From the NCBI RefSeq assembly GCF_921292975.1, contig NZ_CAKLCM010000002.1, positions 1,798,001-1,862,000 on the forward strand: 64,000 nt of DNA, written 5' to 3'. The position numbers were made by a program, and so were the translations under genes. Positions 18,778 through 27,661 of this stretch are shown piece after piece (position 1 is the first letter of the stretch; each line of letters starts with the position of its first letter). The notes below the pieces were generated by a model, which did not search any database, was not told the origin of the DNA, and saw nothing but the letters and a program-made list of their open reading frames with translations. This DNA is from Vibrio hippocampi. Its GTDB lineage: Bacteria; Pseudomonadota; Gammaproteobacteria; Enterobacterales; Vibrionaceae.

Positions 18778-20202
18778 ATGAAATACCACCAAAGATACGG
18801 ATACTACTCAGTATTCACTCTACTTATTTTGTGCGTTCAAGCTTTTTGCGTTCAAGCTCACGCAGCAGACTCGATACTGCCTTACGGCTCACGCCATGCG
18901 CTCTATTTAGCGCCTTTGAGTGAACCAGCAAAGCCTGTGGTTGCCACCAACAGTGATCAGTTTTTTCCTCCCGCGAGTACACTTAAAGTCGTCACCGCAC
19001 TGGCGGCTAAATTGCAACTTGGTGACCAATTTCGCTTTAATACTGAGCTAAAAAAACTCAACAATGATTATATTATCCAATACTCGGGCGACCCGAGCTT
19101 TTCTCGCGCTGACTTGCGTCGCTTATTAACTCAGATAGCCAAATCTTCGAACGGAAACATCACCCATATTTGGTTAGACAACCGCGCGTTCACAGGCTAT
19201 CAACACGCTGTCGGTTGGCCATGGGACATTCTTGGCGTGTGTTACAGTGCCCCGACATCAGCGATTACTTTGGACGGTAATTGTGTGCAAGGTGCGCTGT
19301 ATACGAATAAAGATGGCTCAACTCGAGTCAATGTTCCCAAGCATCAACCGATATCCGTGAATACCTCGGTTCATGTAACCCAAACGGCGAATGAAGACTC
19401 ACCGCCTTGTCAGTTGGATCTTGTCACCTATCAAGATAATCGCTATCAACTCTCTGGATGTGTCGGTTATCGACAATCCCCATTACCATTAAAATTTGCC
19501 GTGGTATCTCCGCAGCTATTCACCCAAGCTGTGATTAAAGATGAACTAGCAAAGTTAAATGTTAAGTCTGTCCCTCAAGTGAAAGTGGGGGTTCCAAACA
19601 ACAGCCAATACGCAAAAACCATACTTGTTCATCGCTCCGCGCCGTTACCCGAGCTACTCACCGTGATGCTGCAGCAATCCAATAACCTTTATGCCGATAG
19701 TCTCACTAAGACCCTAGGGATGAATTATTTCGCTCAAGCGGGTTCCTTTAGCAATGGTACACAAGCAATCAAAGAAATTTTACGAGATAAAGCGGATATA
19801 GATTTGAGTTTAGCGGTATTAGAAGATGGTTCTGGCTTATCGAGGAATAATCGCCTGACCGCCGATCAACTGGTTCAGGTACTCAAATATATCTATCAAA
19901 ACGACCAAAATTTAAACCTGATTGCTCTTTTGCCTACTTCTGGCGTGAATGGGACTTTGCGATACCGTTCTAGTATGCGTAAAGCACCGATCAGCCAATC
20001 TATCCGAGCGAAAAGTGGCTCTCTGTTTGGTAGCTATAATATGGCAGGTTATGGTCTAGATAGTCAGGGCAAACCTAATAGCGTCTTTGTACAATTTGTC
20101 TCTGACTATCATCCCAAAGCGAATAAAGCCCCCTCTGGACCTTCTCCATTGCAACGCTTTGAAGAAGGGTTTTATCGACAAGTGGTAGAGTTAAGCCAAT
20201 AA
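18778..20202 (+). CDS. dacB: D-alanyl-D-alanine carboxypeptidase/endopeptidase (PBP4)
   Basis: A 474-residue periplasmic class C penicillin-binding protein. A signal peptide ends near QAHA/ADS (residue 29/30). Serine-enzyme motifs are STLK (67-70, nucleophile Ser67), SNN near 300 and KSG near 413. PBP4 trims pentapeptides and cleaves 4-3 cross-links. The start lacks a clear ribosome site, so the ATG is placed by the signal peptide. A 15-base tandem duplication lies in the signal-peptide coding part. It is divergent from greA, as in other gammaproteobacteria. Confidence 0.94.
   Translation: MKYHQRYGYYSVFTLLILCVQAFCVQAHAADSILPYGSRHALYLAPLSEPAKPVVATNSDQFFPPASTLKVVTALAAKLQLGDQFRFNTELKKLNNDYIIQYSGDPSFSRADLRRLLTQIAKSSNGNITHIWLDNRAFTGYQHAVGWPWDILGVCYSAPTSAITLDGNCVQGALYTNKDGSTRVNVPKHQPISVNTSVHVTQTANEDSPPCQLDLVTYQDNRYQLSGCVGYRQSPLPLKFAVVSPQLFTQAVIKDELAKLNVKSVPQVKVGVPNNSQYAKTILVHRSAPLPELLTVMLQQSNNLYADSLTKTLGMNYFAQAGSFSNGTQAIKEILRDKADIDLSLAVLEDGSGLSRNNRLTADQLVQVLKYIYQNDQNLNLIALLPTSGVNGTLRYRSSMRKAPISQSIRAKSGSLFGSYNMAGYGLDSQGKPNSVFVQFVSDYHPKANKAPSGPSPLQRFEEGFYRQVVELSQ
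18832..18858 (+). repeat. Direct repeat inside the dacB signal peptide
   Basis: TGCGTTCAAGCT occurs at 18832-18843 and again at 18847-18858, a 15-base period that duplicates the peptide CVQA (CVQAFCVQAHA). The reading frame is kept. Confidence 0.8.
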
Positions 20203-20241
20203 CCCCAACGAGTCACCATCTAGCGACTGTTTCTCGGGGGG

Positions 20242-21084
20242 TTAAGCCAGCCCCAAGAAGTAGTTGACGACGGTAAAATAGATCCACATTCCTGAAATAT
20301 CGACGATGGAAGCAAGCACAGGGCTCACTAATACAGCGGGATCTAATTTAAATACGCGCGCAATAATGGGGAGAACTCCGCCTAATGTTGTCGATAAGGT
20401 AACCTGAATAAACAAGGCAACGGCGATCGCTAGAGCGATCGTATGCAGGTCAAATCCACCGGTACTGGCAGCATCACCAAAAACTAAGATCCGACCAACC
20501 ATCACAAGCGCTACCGCAGAGGCTAAGCACACTGCCACTCGGCTCTCTTTCCATAACACCGCCAACCACTGACGCTTACGCAACTCTCCTGTCGCCAGTG
20601 CCCGAATCACTAACGTCGCCGCTTGCGTACCGGTATTGCCGCCAGCTGCTGCAATCACCGGCATATAAACCGCTAACAGCACTAACTGGCTTAACGTATC
20701 TTCGTATTGAGCAATGATTAAGCCTGATACAATACCGAGTAAGGCGAGAATAATAATCCATCCAATACGTTGCTTCACATGCTCAAGCACCCCAGTAGTG
20801 AGATAGCCACCATTGGTTTCTGCTTCTGAGTGAATCAAACCTAATTGATGCGCAAAATGTCTTGCCCTTTTATCGTGTCCAAGCTGATCTAACTGCTCAA
20901 TCAAATGCTGCACCTTGCCTAAAGCACAGTGCTGTAATACCCCGACCGCTTCATCTATCGGCATCACGGTGAGCAGGTTGAGTTGTTGCTGGTTATCATA
21001 TTTTAAAAATGCTTGTGTTGCTGCACAGATCTCTTCGATAGAAAAATCTGTCGTTGCAAGCATAGTATTGTTCATTACCGTCAT
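20242..21084 (-). CDS. MgtE-family divalent cation (Mg2+) transporter, short form without CBS domains
   Basis: This 280-residue protein has a cytosolic N-terminal helical part (about 1-105). It is followed by about five membrane helices carrying the MgtE signature AAAGGNTGTQAATLVIRAL. The usual pair of CBS domains between N domain and pore is missing. MgtE channels import Mg2+ down the membrane potential, and the CBS pair normally gates the pore by sensing cytosolic Mg2+. Ribosome site GGGAGA stands before the ATG. A 14-codon ORF and a C-rich stretch lie in the 230-base leader, which suggests leader-based control in place of protein gating (inference). Confidence 0.85.
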   Translation of the reverse strand: MTVMNNTMLATTDFSIEEICAATQAFLKYDNQQQLNLLTVMPIDEAVGVLQHCALGKVQHLIEQLDQLGHDKRARHFAHQLGLIHSEAETNGGYLTTGVLEHVKQRIGWIIILALLGIVSGLIIAQYEDTLSQLVLLAVYMPVIAAAGGNTGTQAATLVIRALATGELRKRQWLAVLWKESRVAVCLASAVALVMVGRILVFGDAASTGGFDLHTIALAIAVALFIQVTLSTTLGGVLPIIARVFKLDPAVLVSPVLASIVDISGMWIYFTVVNYFLGLA

Positions 21085-21267
21085 GGCGAATCTCCCGATT
21101 AGCTTTGGTAACGACCATCAAGAAATGCAATACGTCGCTCTCCAACTCTTGTCAGAAAGTGATCCAGATTGCTGAGTAACAAGGGAGAGAAATAGAAGTG
21201 GGGAAACAGAAAAGAGTCGTGCCCAGCCGTGATCGGCAAGCACAAAGAACGTGACAATACCGAAAGG

Positions 21268-21312
21268 TTATTTCTCTCCGTTGGTACTAGGAGGATGGTC
21301 GATATTGTTCAT
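21268..21312 (-). CDS. Candidate 14-residue leader peptide upstream of the MgtE gene
   Basis: ATG at 21312 to TAA at 21268-21270 encodes MNNIDHPPSTNGEK. GGAG lies 6 bases upstream of the ATG, a well-placed ribosome site. A consensus-like promoter starts transcription about 30-35 bases upstream. The peptide is short, has a Pro-Pro pair after acidic Asp, and stands in the leader of a Mg2+ transporter gene. The mgtA leader of Salmonella likewise has a Pro-containing peptide (MgtL), which couples Mg2+ or proline level to Rho-dependent termination. Translation is unproven. Confidence 0.5.
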   Translation of the reverse strand: MNNIDHPPSTNGEK

Positions 21313-21351
21313 AGTAGTCTCCAAAATTGCTGCTCTGTCAGCAGCGGCGCT

Positions 21352-21379
21352 AGGATAGCATGCTCGAAAGTGGTGTAAA
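21352..21379 (-). promoter_or_regulatory. Promoter of the mgtE leader transcript
   Basis: On the minus strand -35 TTTACA (21374-21379) and -10 TATCCT (21352-21357) lie 16 bases apart. The -10 has an extended TGC element. Transcription should start near 21345. Confidence 0.6.
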
Positions 21380-21452
21380 GTTATGACGATAATTTATACA
21401 TACTTGGTTACGATTCTTGGTCCGCTAGCGTAAATGTGGTCCGTCAGAGACA

Positions 21453-21488
21453 ACAAAGGCGAGGGCTATCGCGTACCTCGCCTTTTGT
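21453..21488. terminator. Long hairpin downstream of ispH
   Basis: AAAGGCGAGG (21455-21464) pairs with CCTCGCCTTT (21476-21485). The stem is strong but neither strand shows a good T run, so termination efficiency is uncertain. It lies between the ispH stop and the mgtE promoter. Confidence 0.5.
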
Positions 21489-21577
21489 GACCGTTAAGCA
21501 AGTGTATCACTCGCCAACAAATTTCTTATCACCAACAAGACTCGTGCCGCCAACAAGCGCACGACTTGGCAACAAAG

Positions 21578-22519
21578 TTATACCTGTTTGACTTGCAGTT
21601 CTTTAGGAACCTCAAAGAACATATTCTCTTCACGTCCCTGTAACTCTTCGACTTCAAGACCACCAAGTTGCTGAACTCGATTGATAATCTGGCTGACCAG
21701 TTCTTCCGGTGCGGACGCGCCCGCCGTTACCCCTACTCGACTGGCTTGCTCAAACCAAGCGGGATCCAATTGTTCTGGCGAATCCGTCAAGTAAGCTTTC
21801 GTCCCCAATTTTTCAGCCAGTTCTTTGAGACGGGTAGAATTGGATGAATTAGGTGAACCGACAACAATCACCACATCGGTCTTAATCGCTAAATCTCTTA
21901 CTGCGTCTTGTCGATTCTGGGTCGCGTAGCAGATATCATCTTTACGAGGTCCTTGAATATCAGGGAACACCTGTCTCAATCGTTCAATCACCTCGGCGGT
22001 TTCATCAACCGATAACGTCGTCTGACTCACATAGTGAAGATGTTGCGGATCTTTGACATCCAAGTTATCGACATCACTGGGTTTCTCGACCAAATACATA
22101 CCGCCGGTTTCACTGGCATATTGCCCCATGGTACCTTCAACTTCAGGGTGACCTGCATGTCCAATCAGCACCACTTCCATATTTTTTCGACTGGCACGAG
22201 CCACTTCCATATGGACTTTCGTCACCAAGGGACAAGTCGCATCAAAAACCGTTAAGTCTCTGAGCTTAGCCTCTTGACGCACCGCTTGAGAGACACCATG
22301 AGCGGAGAAAATCACAATATTGTCGTCAGGCACTTCAGAAAGCTCCTCGACAAAAATCGCACCTCTTTGCTTCAATCCCTCAACCACAAAACGGTTGTGC
22401 ACCACTTCATGACGCACATAGATCGGGGGTTGGTACAATTCTAAAGCACGCTCAACAATACTGATAGCTCGATCAACACCAGCACAAAAGCCGCGTGGGT
22501 TCGCCAATTTAATTTTCAT
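21578..22519 (-). CDS. ispH: 4-hydroxy-3-methylbut-2-enyl diphosphate reductase
   Basis: A 313-residue iron-sulfur enzyme, last step of the MEP isoprenoid pathway, producing IPP and DMAPP. The three cluster cysteines are Cys12 ([11 protein letters not shown]), Cys96 (DATCPLV) and Cys197 ([11 protein letters not shown]), the positions used in E. coli. It lies 30 bases after fkpB on the same strand, giving the conserved ileS-lspA-fkpB-ispH order. The frame stays open for 27 codons beyond the stop, through the repeats described elsewhere. Confidence 0.97.
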   Translation of the reverse strand: MKIKLANPRGFCAGVDRAISIVERALELYQPPIYVRHEVVHNRFVVEGLKQRGAIFVEELSEVPDDNIVIFSAHGVSQAVRQEAKLRDLTVFDATCPLVTKVHMEVARASRKNMEVVLIGHAGHPEVEGTMGQYASETGGMYLVEKPSDVDNLDVKDPQHLHYVSQTTLSVDETAEVIERLRQVFPDIQGPRKDDICYATQNRQDAVRDLAIKTDVVIVVGSPNSSNSTRLKELAEKLGTKAYLTDSPEQLDPAWFEQASRVGVTAGASAPEELVSQIINRVQQLGGLEVEELQGREENMFFEVPKELQVKQV

Positions 22520-22549
22520 CTTTTTACTCTTTTGTCGACCTGAGTTTGA

Positions 22550-22981
22550 TTACTCGACTGCCAATATTTCAACTTCAAATGTGACATCTTGCCCTGCTAA
22601 GGGATGATTGAAATCAACGGTCACAGAGTCACCGGCAATCTCTGTAATAATGCCCGGAATTTCCATGCCATCAGGACCGGAAAACGCCATTATTGTACCG
22701 ACTTCGACCTCAGAGTCACCTACAAACTTAGCCCGGTCCATATAGTGAATATTGTCTGGATTTGGCAATCCAAACGCGTCTTCGGCATTGAGCAAAATTG
22801 ATTTTTCATCCCCTATAGAGAGCCCCAACAGACAACGCTCAAAGTTGTCACTCAAGCTGCCATCACCAATTACTAATTTCGCTGGTTTACCTGCAGCATG
22901 GGTACTGTCGGCAACTGAGCCATCTTTGAGTTTGATAGTAAAATGAAATGTTACTGCACTATTGTTTTTTACTGTTGCCAC
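22550..22981 (-). CDS. fkpB: FKBP-type peptidyl-prolyl isomerase (SlpA/FkpB)
   Basis: A 143-residue SlyD-like FKBP. It begins with VTFHFTIKLKDGSVADST. A flap domain is inserted (DAFGLPNPDNIHYMDRAKF), and the FKBP part resumes with VDFNHPLAGQDVTFEVEIL. It catalyses prolyl isomerisation and acts as a chaperone in the cytosol. There is no His-rich metal tail, which separates it from SlyD. It sits between lspA and ispH. A terminator after lspA means part of its transcript may arise locally. Confidence 0.93.
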   Translation of the reverse strand: MATVKNNSAVTFHFTIKLKDGSVADSTHAAGKPAKLVIGDGSLSDNFERCLLGLSIGDEKSILLNAEDAFGLPNPDNIHYMDRAKFVGDSEVEVGTIMAFSGPDGMEIPGIITEIAGDSVTVDFNHPLAGQDVTFEVEILAVE

Positions 22982-23104
22982 GGATGCACTTCCTTATTGC
23001 TGCTCGCTGCCCTTGGACTGGCTTAAGAAAGCTGAGTTATCACAAACTCACTTTTCTAAGGTCATCAGGTCATTTTAATTTCTATTAGTCACAGGCTAGT
23101 TATA

Positions 23105-23140
23105 TAAAAAAGCGCCGTGCATATCAACGCACAGCGCTTA
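23105..23140 (-). terminator. Terminator after lspA
   Basis: AAGCGC and GCGCTT arms, with an inner TGC/GCA pairing, are followed on the minus strand by six T residues. It lies 25 bases past the lspA stop. Confidence 0.8.
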
Positions 23141-23164
23141 AGGGTATTTACTTAGATCACTGGT

Positions 23165-23677
23165 TTATTCAGATTTAGCTTCACGATGTCGGAAACTATC
23201 AATAATGATCATACCTGCACCAATACAGATAGCCGCGTCGGCCAAGTTGAATGCTGGCCAGTGGTAATTACCCACATAGAAGTCCAAATAATCAACCACA
23301 TAACCATGAATTACGCGGTCAAAAACGTTGCCGACGGCACCGCCAATAATCAATGCATAAGCGATATTATTCCACTTTTCTTGCGCAGGTAACTTACTCA
23401 TCCAGTAAGTCAGCATCCCTGTCACTACAAAGGCAATACCTGTAAATAACCAGCGCTGCCAACCGGCTTGATCACTTAAGAAACTAAACGCCGCACCGTA
23501 ATTATGGACATAGAGCAGGTTAAAAAAAGGCAATATCTCGATGCGATTAGCCCAACCGTACCCCATATTTTCCATAACGATAAACTTGATACCGATATCC
23601 GCTAAGAAAATAATCAGCGCTAGCCACAACCAACGAACACCGGATTGTCGCAAAGCTATTGCGTTGTCACTCATCAC
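23165..23677 (-). CDS. lspA: Lipoprotein signal peptidase (signal peptidase II)
   Basis: A 170-residue inner membrane aspartyl protease that cleaves signal peptides of lipoproteins just before the lipidated cysteine. Four hydrophobic helices are visible. Catalytic aspartates are Asp120 (GNVFDR) and Asp147 (FNLADA). The substrates in this window would include NlpI. It follows ileS, with an intrinsic terminator in between, in the usual ileS-lspA-fkpB-ispH cluster. Confidence 0.97.
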   Translation of the reverse strand: MMSDNAIALRQSGVRWLWLALIIFLADIGIKFIVMENMGYGWANRIEILPFFNLLYVHNYGAAFSFLSDQAGWQRWLFTGIAFVVTGMLTYWMSKLPAQEKWNNIAYALIIGGAVGNVFDRVIHGYVVDYLDFYVGNYHWPAFNLADAAICIGAGMIIIDSFRHREAKSE

Positions 23678-23707
23678 TTTACCTACCTAGAAACAACTTG
23701 CCTATCT

Positions 23708-23737
23708 AAAAACAACCCCAGTCAAGACTGGGGTTGA
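23708..23737 (-). terminator. Terminator between ileS and lspA
   Basis: CAACCCCAGTC (23713-23723) pairs perfectly with GACTGGGGTTG (23726-23736). A T-rich run follows on the minus strand. Confidence 0.82.
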
Positions 23738-23766
23738 AATACTTATTTTAAGGTTCCACCGCTTGA

Positions 23767-26595
23767 TTAAGCGAACTTACGAACTTCACCTTCACCATCG
23801 ATGTTGGATACGCAACGACCACAAATCGCTTCGTGCCCCTCAATCGTACCTACGTCCGGTGTGTGGTGCCAGCAGCGGTCACATTTTTGACCATCAACAG
23901 CCGCCACTTCAACAAACAGACCTTCTAGATCCGTTGCTTGAGCTGTGTCGCTCTTGTCAGAAATAGGCTTGATCGTTGCTGCAGAAGTCAATAGAACAAA
24001 GCGCAATTCATCTTCAAGCTTATTGATTGTCGCTGCAAGTGCGTCATCCGCGTAAAGCGTTACGTTCGCTTGCAATGCACCACCAATCACTTTGGCAGTA
24101 CGTGCTGCTTCAAGCTGCTTGTTCACTGCATCTCTAACAGATTGGATATCCGCCCAGAATTCGTTGTTTAGCTCTTCGCCTTCAACCAGACCGAATAGAC
24201 CATCGAACCACTCACCAGCGAACACAAACTTATCACGAGTGCCCGGCATCTCATTCCAGATCTCGTCTGCGGTGAATGACATAATAGGTGCCATCCAACG
24301 AACCAATGCTTCGACAATGTAGTAAAGCGCGGTTTGGCAGCTGCGTTGAGCATGTCCACCAAGCTTAGCGGTGTACTGGCGGTCTTTGATCACATCTAGG
24401 TAGAATGAACCCATCTCGATTGAGCAGAACTGCATCAAACGCTGTGTCACAGCATGTGTGTTGTACTCATCGTATGCCTTGATGATCTCTTCTTGAGCCG
24501 CGAATGCACGACCCACAGCCCAACGATCCAGTGCCACCATCTCTTCAACAGGAACAATATCGGTCTCTGGATTGAAGCCGTTAAGGTTTGCTAAGAAGAA
24601 ACGAGCGGTGTTACGGATACGACGATAAGCATCCGCACTGCGTTTAAGGATCTCATCCGATACCGCAACTTCACCAGTATAATCTGTTGACGCTACCCAC
24701 AAACGTAGGATGTCAGCACCAAGCTTGTTAGTCACATCTTTAGGTGCAACAACGTTACCGATAGACTTAGACATCTTGCGACCATGGCCATCAACCACGA
24801 AACCGTGAGTCAAAACTTGCTTGTAGGGTGCTTCATCTTTCATCGCAATTGATGAAATAAGTGATGACTGGAACCAACCACGGTGTTGGTCTGAACCTTC
24901 TAGATAGAGATCTGCGCTGTTGCCGTTGTACTCTTCGCGAGAATCCACAACAGAGAAGTGTGTCACACCAGAGTCAAACCAAACGTCTAACGTATCCAAT
25001 ACTTTTTCATAGCTGTCTGCGTCTTCGCCAAGCAGTTCTGCTAGCTCAACATCCCACCATGCTTGGATGCCTTTTTCTTCCACCAATAGCGCCACTTTTT
25101 CAATCAGCGCTAATGTATTTGGATGTAGTTCTGCCGTCTCTTTGTGAACAAACAGTGCAATCGGCACACCCCAAGTACGTTGACGTGAAATACACCACTC
25201 TGGGCGACCTTCAATCATACCCTCAATACGGCTTTGACCCCACTCAGGCATCCACTCAACACTCTTGATCGACTCAAGTGCTTTCGCACGCAAGCCAGCT
25301 TGGTCCATTGAGACAAACCATTGCGGTGTTGCACGGAAAATAATCGGGGTTTTATGACGCCAGCAGTGTGGGTAGCTATGCTCGTATGCGTGGTGATGCA
25401 ATAGAGCACCGCGCTCTTTCAACACTTCAACCACGGCATCATTCGCTTTAAATACATGCTGACCAGCGAATAGTTCGGTATCTGGCAGGTAAACACCATT
25501 TGAGCCGACAGGGTTAGCCACTTCTAGTTGGTACTTTTGACCCACCACAAAGTCTTCTTGACCGTGACCAGGCGCCGTGTGAACCACACCGGTACCCGAC
25601 TCTGTAGTGACGTGATCGCCAAGGATCGCAGGCACCGTGAAATCGTAAAATGGGTGGTTGAACTGCTCAAGTTCTAGATCCGCACCTTTGGCAAAGCCTA
25701 GGTTATGGAAATGCTCGATACCAGCACGATCCATCACCTCTTTTGCTAAATCAGAAGCGACGATAATACGCTCAGGGTTGTCACCCTCAACTTGGATCAA
25801 TACGTACTCTAGATCATCGCGTAAGCAAACCGCGCGGTTTGCTGGCAGTGTCCAAGGTGTTGTTGTCCAGATAACAATCGAGATATCGCCTTGACCTTCA
25901 TGACCTTCAGAAAGGGCAAATTTAGCAACCAGACCCGCTTCGTCAGCCGCTTTGAAACGGACATCAATGGATGGCGAAACTTTATCTTTGTATTCTACTT
26001 CCGCTTCCGCTAGCGCACTGCCACAATCGGTACACCAGTGAACCGGTTTAAAACCTTTTAGTAGGTGACCGTTATCAGCAATCTTACCTAGAGCACGAAT
26101 GATGTTCGCTTCGGTTGCGAAATCCATTGTGCGATAAGGCTTATCCCACTCACCCAAGATACCAAGACGCTTGAAGCTCTCTTTTTGACCTTCAACTTGA
26201 CCCGCTGCATAGTGGCGACATTTTTCGCGAAACTCTGCTGCCGTCACTTTTTGACCCGGCTTGCCGACTTTTTTCTCTACCATGAGTTCAATAGGTAGAC
26301 CGTGGCAATCCCAACCTGGGATATAAGGTGCATCAAAACCAGAAAGTGTTTTGGATTTAATAATAATGTCTTTAAGAATCTTGTTTAGAGCGTGACCAAT
26401 GTGAATGTCACCGTTGGCGTATGGAGGGCCATCGTGTAGAACAAAGGACTTTTTACCTTTCTTCGCTTTACGGATCTCACCGTAAAGATCTTCTTTATAC
26501 CAACGCTTAAGCATTTCTGGCTCACGATTAGCCAGATTGCCGCGCATAGGAAACCCTGTTTCAGGTAGGTTCAGGGTATCTTTATACTCACTCAT
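23767..26595 (-). CDS. ileS: Isoleucine--tRNA ligase
   Basis: A 942-residue class I synthetase charging tRNA-Ile. HIGH stands at 65-68 and KMSKS near 606-610. A large editing (CP1) domain lies between them, with [16 protein letters not shown] typical of Val-tRNA editing. The C-terminal zinc site is made by CDRC and CGRC (about 905-925), as in the bacterial type sensitive to mupirocin. It lies between ribF and lspA. Confidence 0.98.
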   Translation of the reverse strand: MSEYKDTLNLPETGFPMRGNLANREPEMLKRWYKEDLYGEIRKAKKGKKSFVLHDGPPYANGDIHIGHALNKILKDIIIKSKTLSGFDAPYIPGWDCHGLPIELMVEKKVGKPGQKVTAAEFREKCRHYAAGQVEGQKESFKRLGILGEWDKPYRTMDFATEANIIRALGKIADNGHLLKGFKPVHWCTDCGSALAEAEVEYKDKVSPSIDVRFKAADEAGLVAKFALSEGHEGQGDISIVIWTTTPWTLPANRAVCLRDDLEYVLIQVEGDNPERIIVASDLAKEVMDRAGIEHFHNLGFAKGADLELEQFNHPFYDFTVPAILGDHVTTESGTGVVHTAPGHGQEDFVVGQKYQLEVANPVGSNGVYLPDTELFAGQHVFKANDAVVEVLKERGALLHHHAYEHSYPHCWRHKTPIIFRATPQWFVSMDQAGLRAKALESIKSVEWMPEWGQSRIEGMIEGRPEWCISRQRTWGVPIALFVHKETAELHPNTLALIEKVALLVEEKGIQAWWDVELAELLGEDADSYEKVLDTLDVWFDSGVTHFSVVDSREEYNGNSADLYLEGSDQHRGWFQSSLISSIAMKDEAPYKQVLTHGFVVDGHGRKMSKSIGNVVAPKDVTNKLGADILRLWVASTDYTGEVAVSDEILKRSADAYRRIRNTARFFLANLNGFNPETDIVPVEEMVALDRWAVGRAFAAQEEIIKAYDEYNTHAVTQRLMQFCSIEMGSFYLDVIKDRQYTAKLGGHAQRSCQTALYYIVEALVRWMAPIMSFTADEIWNEMPGTRDKFVFAGEWFDGLFGLVEGEELNNEFWADIQSVRDAVNKQLEAARTAKVIGGALQANVTLYADDALAATINKLEDELRFVLLTSAATIKPISDKSDTAQATDLEGLFVEVAAVDGQKCDRCWHHTPDVGTIEGHEAICGRCVSNIDGEGEVRKFA

Positions 26596-26657
26596 CGATT
26601 CTTAATTCCGTTATATTGGGCGAAAGTTAGACATTATGTTAGCGGTGGAATCTTCCG

Positions 26658-27593
26658 CTAACCCTTGTACTGACGTAGCCACACCCTTGCTACCTCAGCA
26701 TCCAATTCAATTTGCTGCTTAAGCAGCTGCAGTGAGTCAAATTTCATCTCACTGCGTATTTTATGAAGTAGTGCTACTTCAATTTGTTGACCATACAAAT
26801 TACGGTGGTAGTCAAAAATATGCACTTCAAGATCGGTTCTCGTGCCGTTGACCGTTGGTTTTTTACCAACGTTCGCTACACCAAGCAAGGGCTGCGACTC
26901 TAAACCAAAAACATGAACGGCATACACACCGTTAACAGGTGAAACATAGCGTTTTAAAGAAATATTGGCAGTAGGAAACCCAAACTCACGAGCTAACTTT
27001 TTGCCATGAGCCACTCTTCCAGAGAGCGTATAGTGTCGCCCTAACATCTCTTTTGCTTGCCCAAGCTCATCATTCGCCAATGCGTGGCGGATTTCAGTGC
27101 TGCTGACTCGAGTTTCATTGACGCGAAAGCTTTGTGTGCTTATCACCTCAAATCCATGCTCTTTACCAGCCTGTTGTAGCATAGCAAAATTGCCGACGCG
27201 ACCCTTACCAAAGCGGAAGTCGTCACCGACAATTAAGAACTTAACACCCAACTTCCCCACCAACAAGTCTCGAATAAAAGATTCTGGTGTGAGGCCAGCG
27301 AAGTGTCGATTGAAATTGACGCAGAGTAATCTATCGAGTTGCATCTGCGCCAACAGTTCAAATTTATCACGCAATCGCGTCAGACGTGCTGGGGCTTTAT
27401 CTTTAGTGAAAAGCTCCATGGGTTGAGGCTCAAATGTCATCACTACCGAGGGCAGACCAAGTTGATTGGCTCTCTCTTTTACCTGTTCAAGCACCGTTTG
27501 ATGACCTAAGTGAACACCATCGAAATTTCCGATTGTAAGAACACAGCCATGATGCTGACTTCTTAGGTTATGAATGCCTCGAATGAGTTCCAT
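26658..27593 (-). CDS. ribF: Bifunctional riboflavin kinase/FMN adenylyltransferase
   Basis: A 311-residue enzyme making FMN and FAD from riboflavin. The N-terminal nucleotidyltransferase carries TIGNFDGVHLGHQTVL (about 21-36) and RVSSTEIRHAL. The C-terminal flavokinase has GKKLAREFGFPTANI and GVANVGKKPTVNG. It is placed between murJ and ileS as in E. coli. No FMN riboswitch is visible upstream. Confidence 0.97.
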   Translation of the reverse strand: MELIRGIHNLRSQHHGCVLTIGNFDGVHLGHQTVLEQVKERANQLGLPSVVMTFEPQPMELFTKDKAPARLTRLRDKFELLAQMQLDRLLCVNFNRHFAGLTPESFIRDLLVGKLGVKFLIVGDDFRFGKGRVGNFAMLQQAGKEHGFEVISTQSFRVNETRVSSTEIRHALANDELGQAKEMLGRHYTLSGRVAHGKKLAREFGFPTANISLKRYVSPVNGVYAVHVFGLESQPLLGVANVGKKPTVNGTRTDLEVHIFDYHRNLYGQQIEVALLHKIRSEMKFDSLQLLKQQIELDAEVARVWLRQYKG

Positions 27594-27661
27594 GAATTAC
27601 CCAAACCACCTGTTTGATCAATATTGCTAGCGTGAAACCGACGGATTATAACTAATCATTA

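Larger units (their letters stand above)
21085..21577. other. mgtE leader and ispH downstream region
   Basis: This 493-base gap holds, in minus-strand order: a repeated TTGTTGG stretch after ispH, a long hairpin (21453-21488), a promoter (21352-21379), a 14-codon leader ORF (21268-21312), and a pyrimidine-rich tract (about 21181-21220) before the mgtE ribosome site. Confidence 0.7.
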
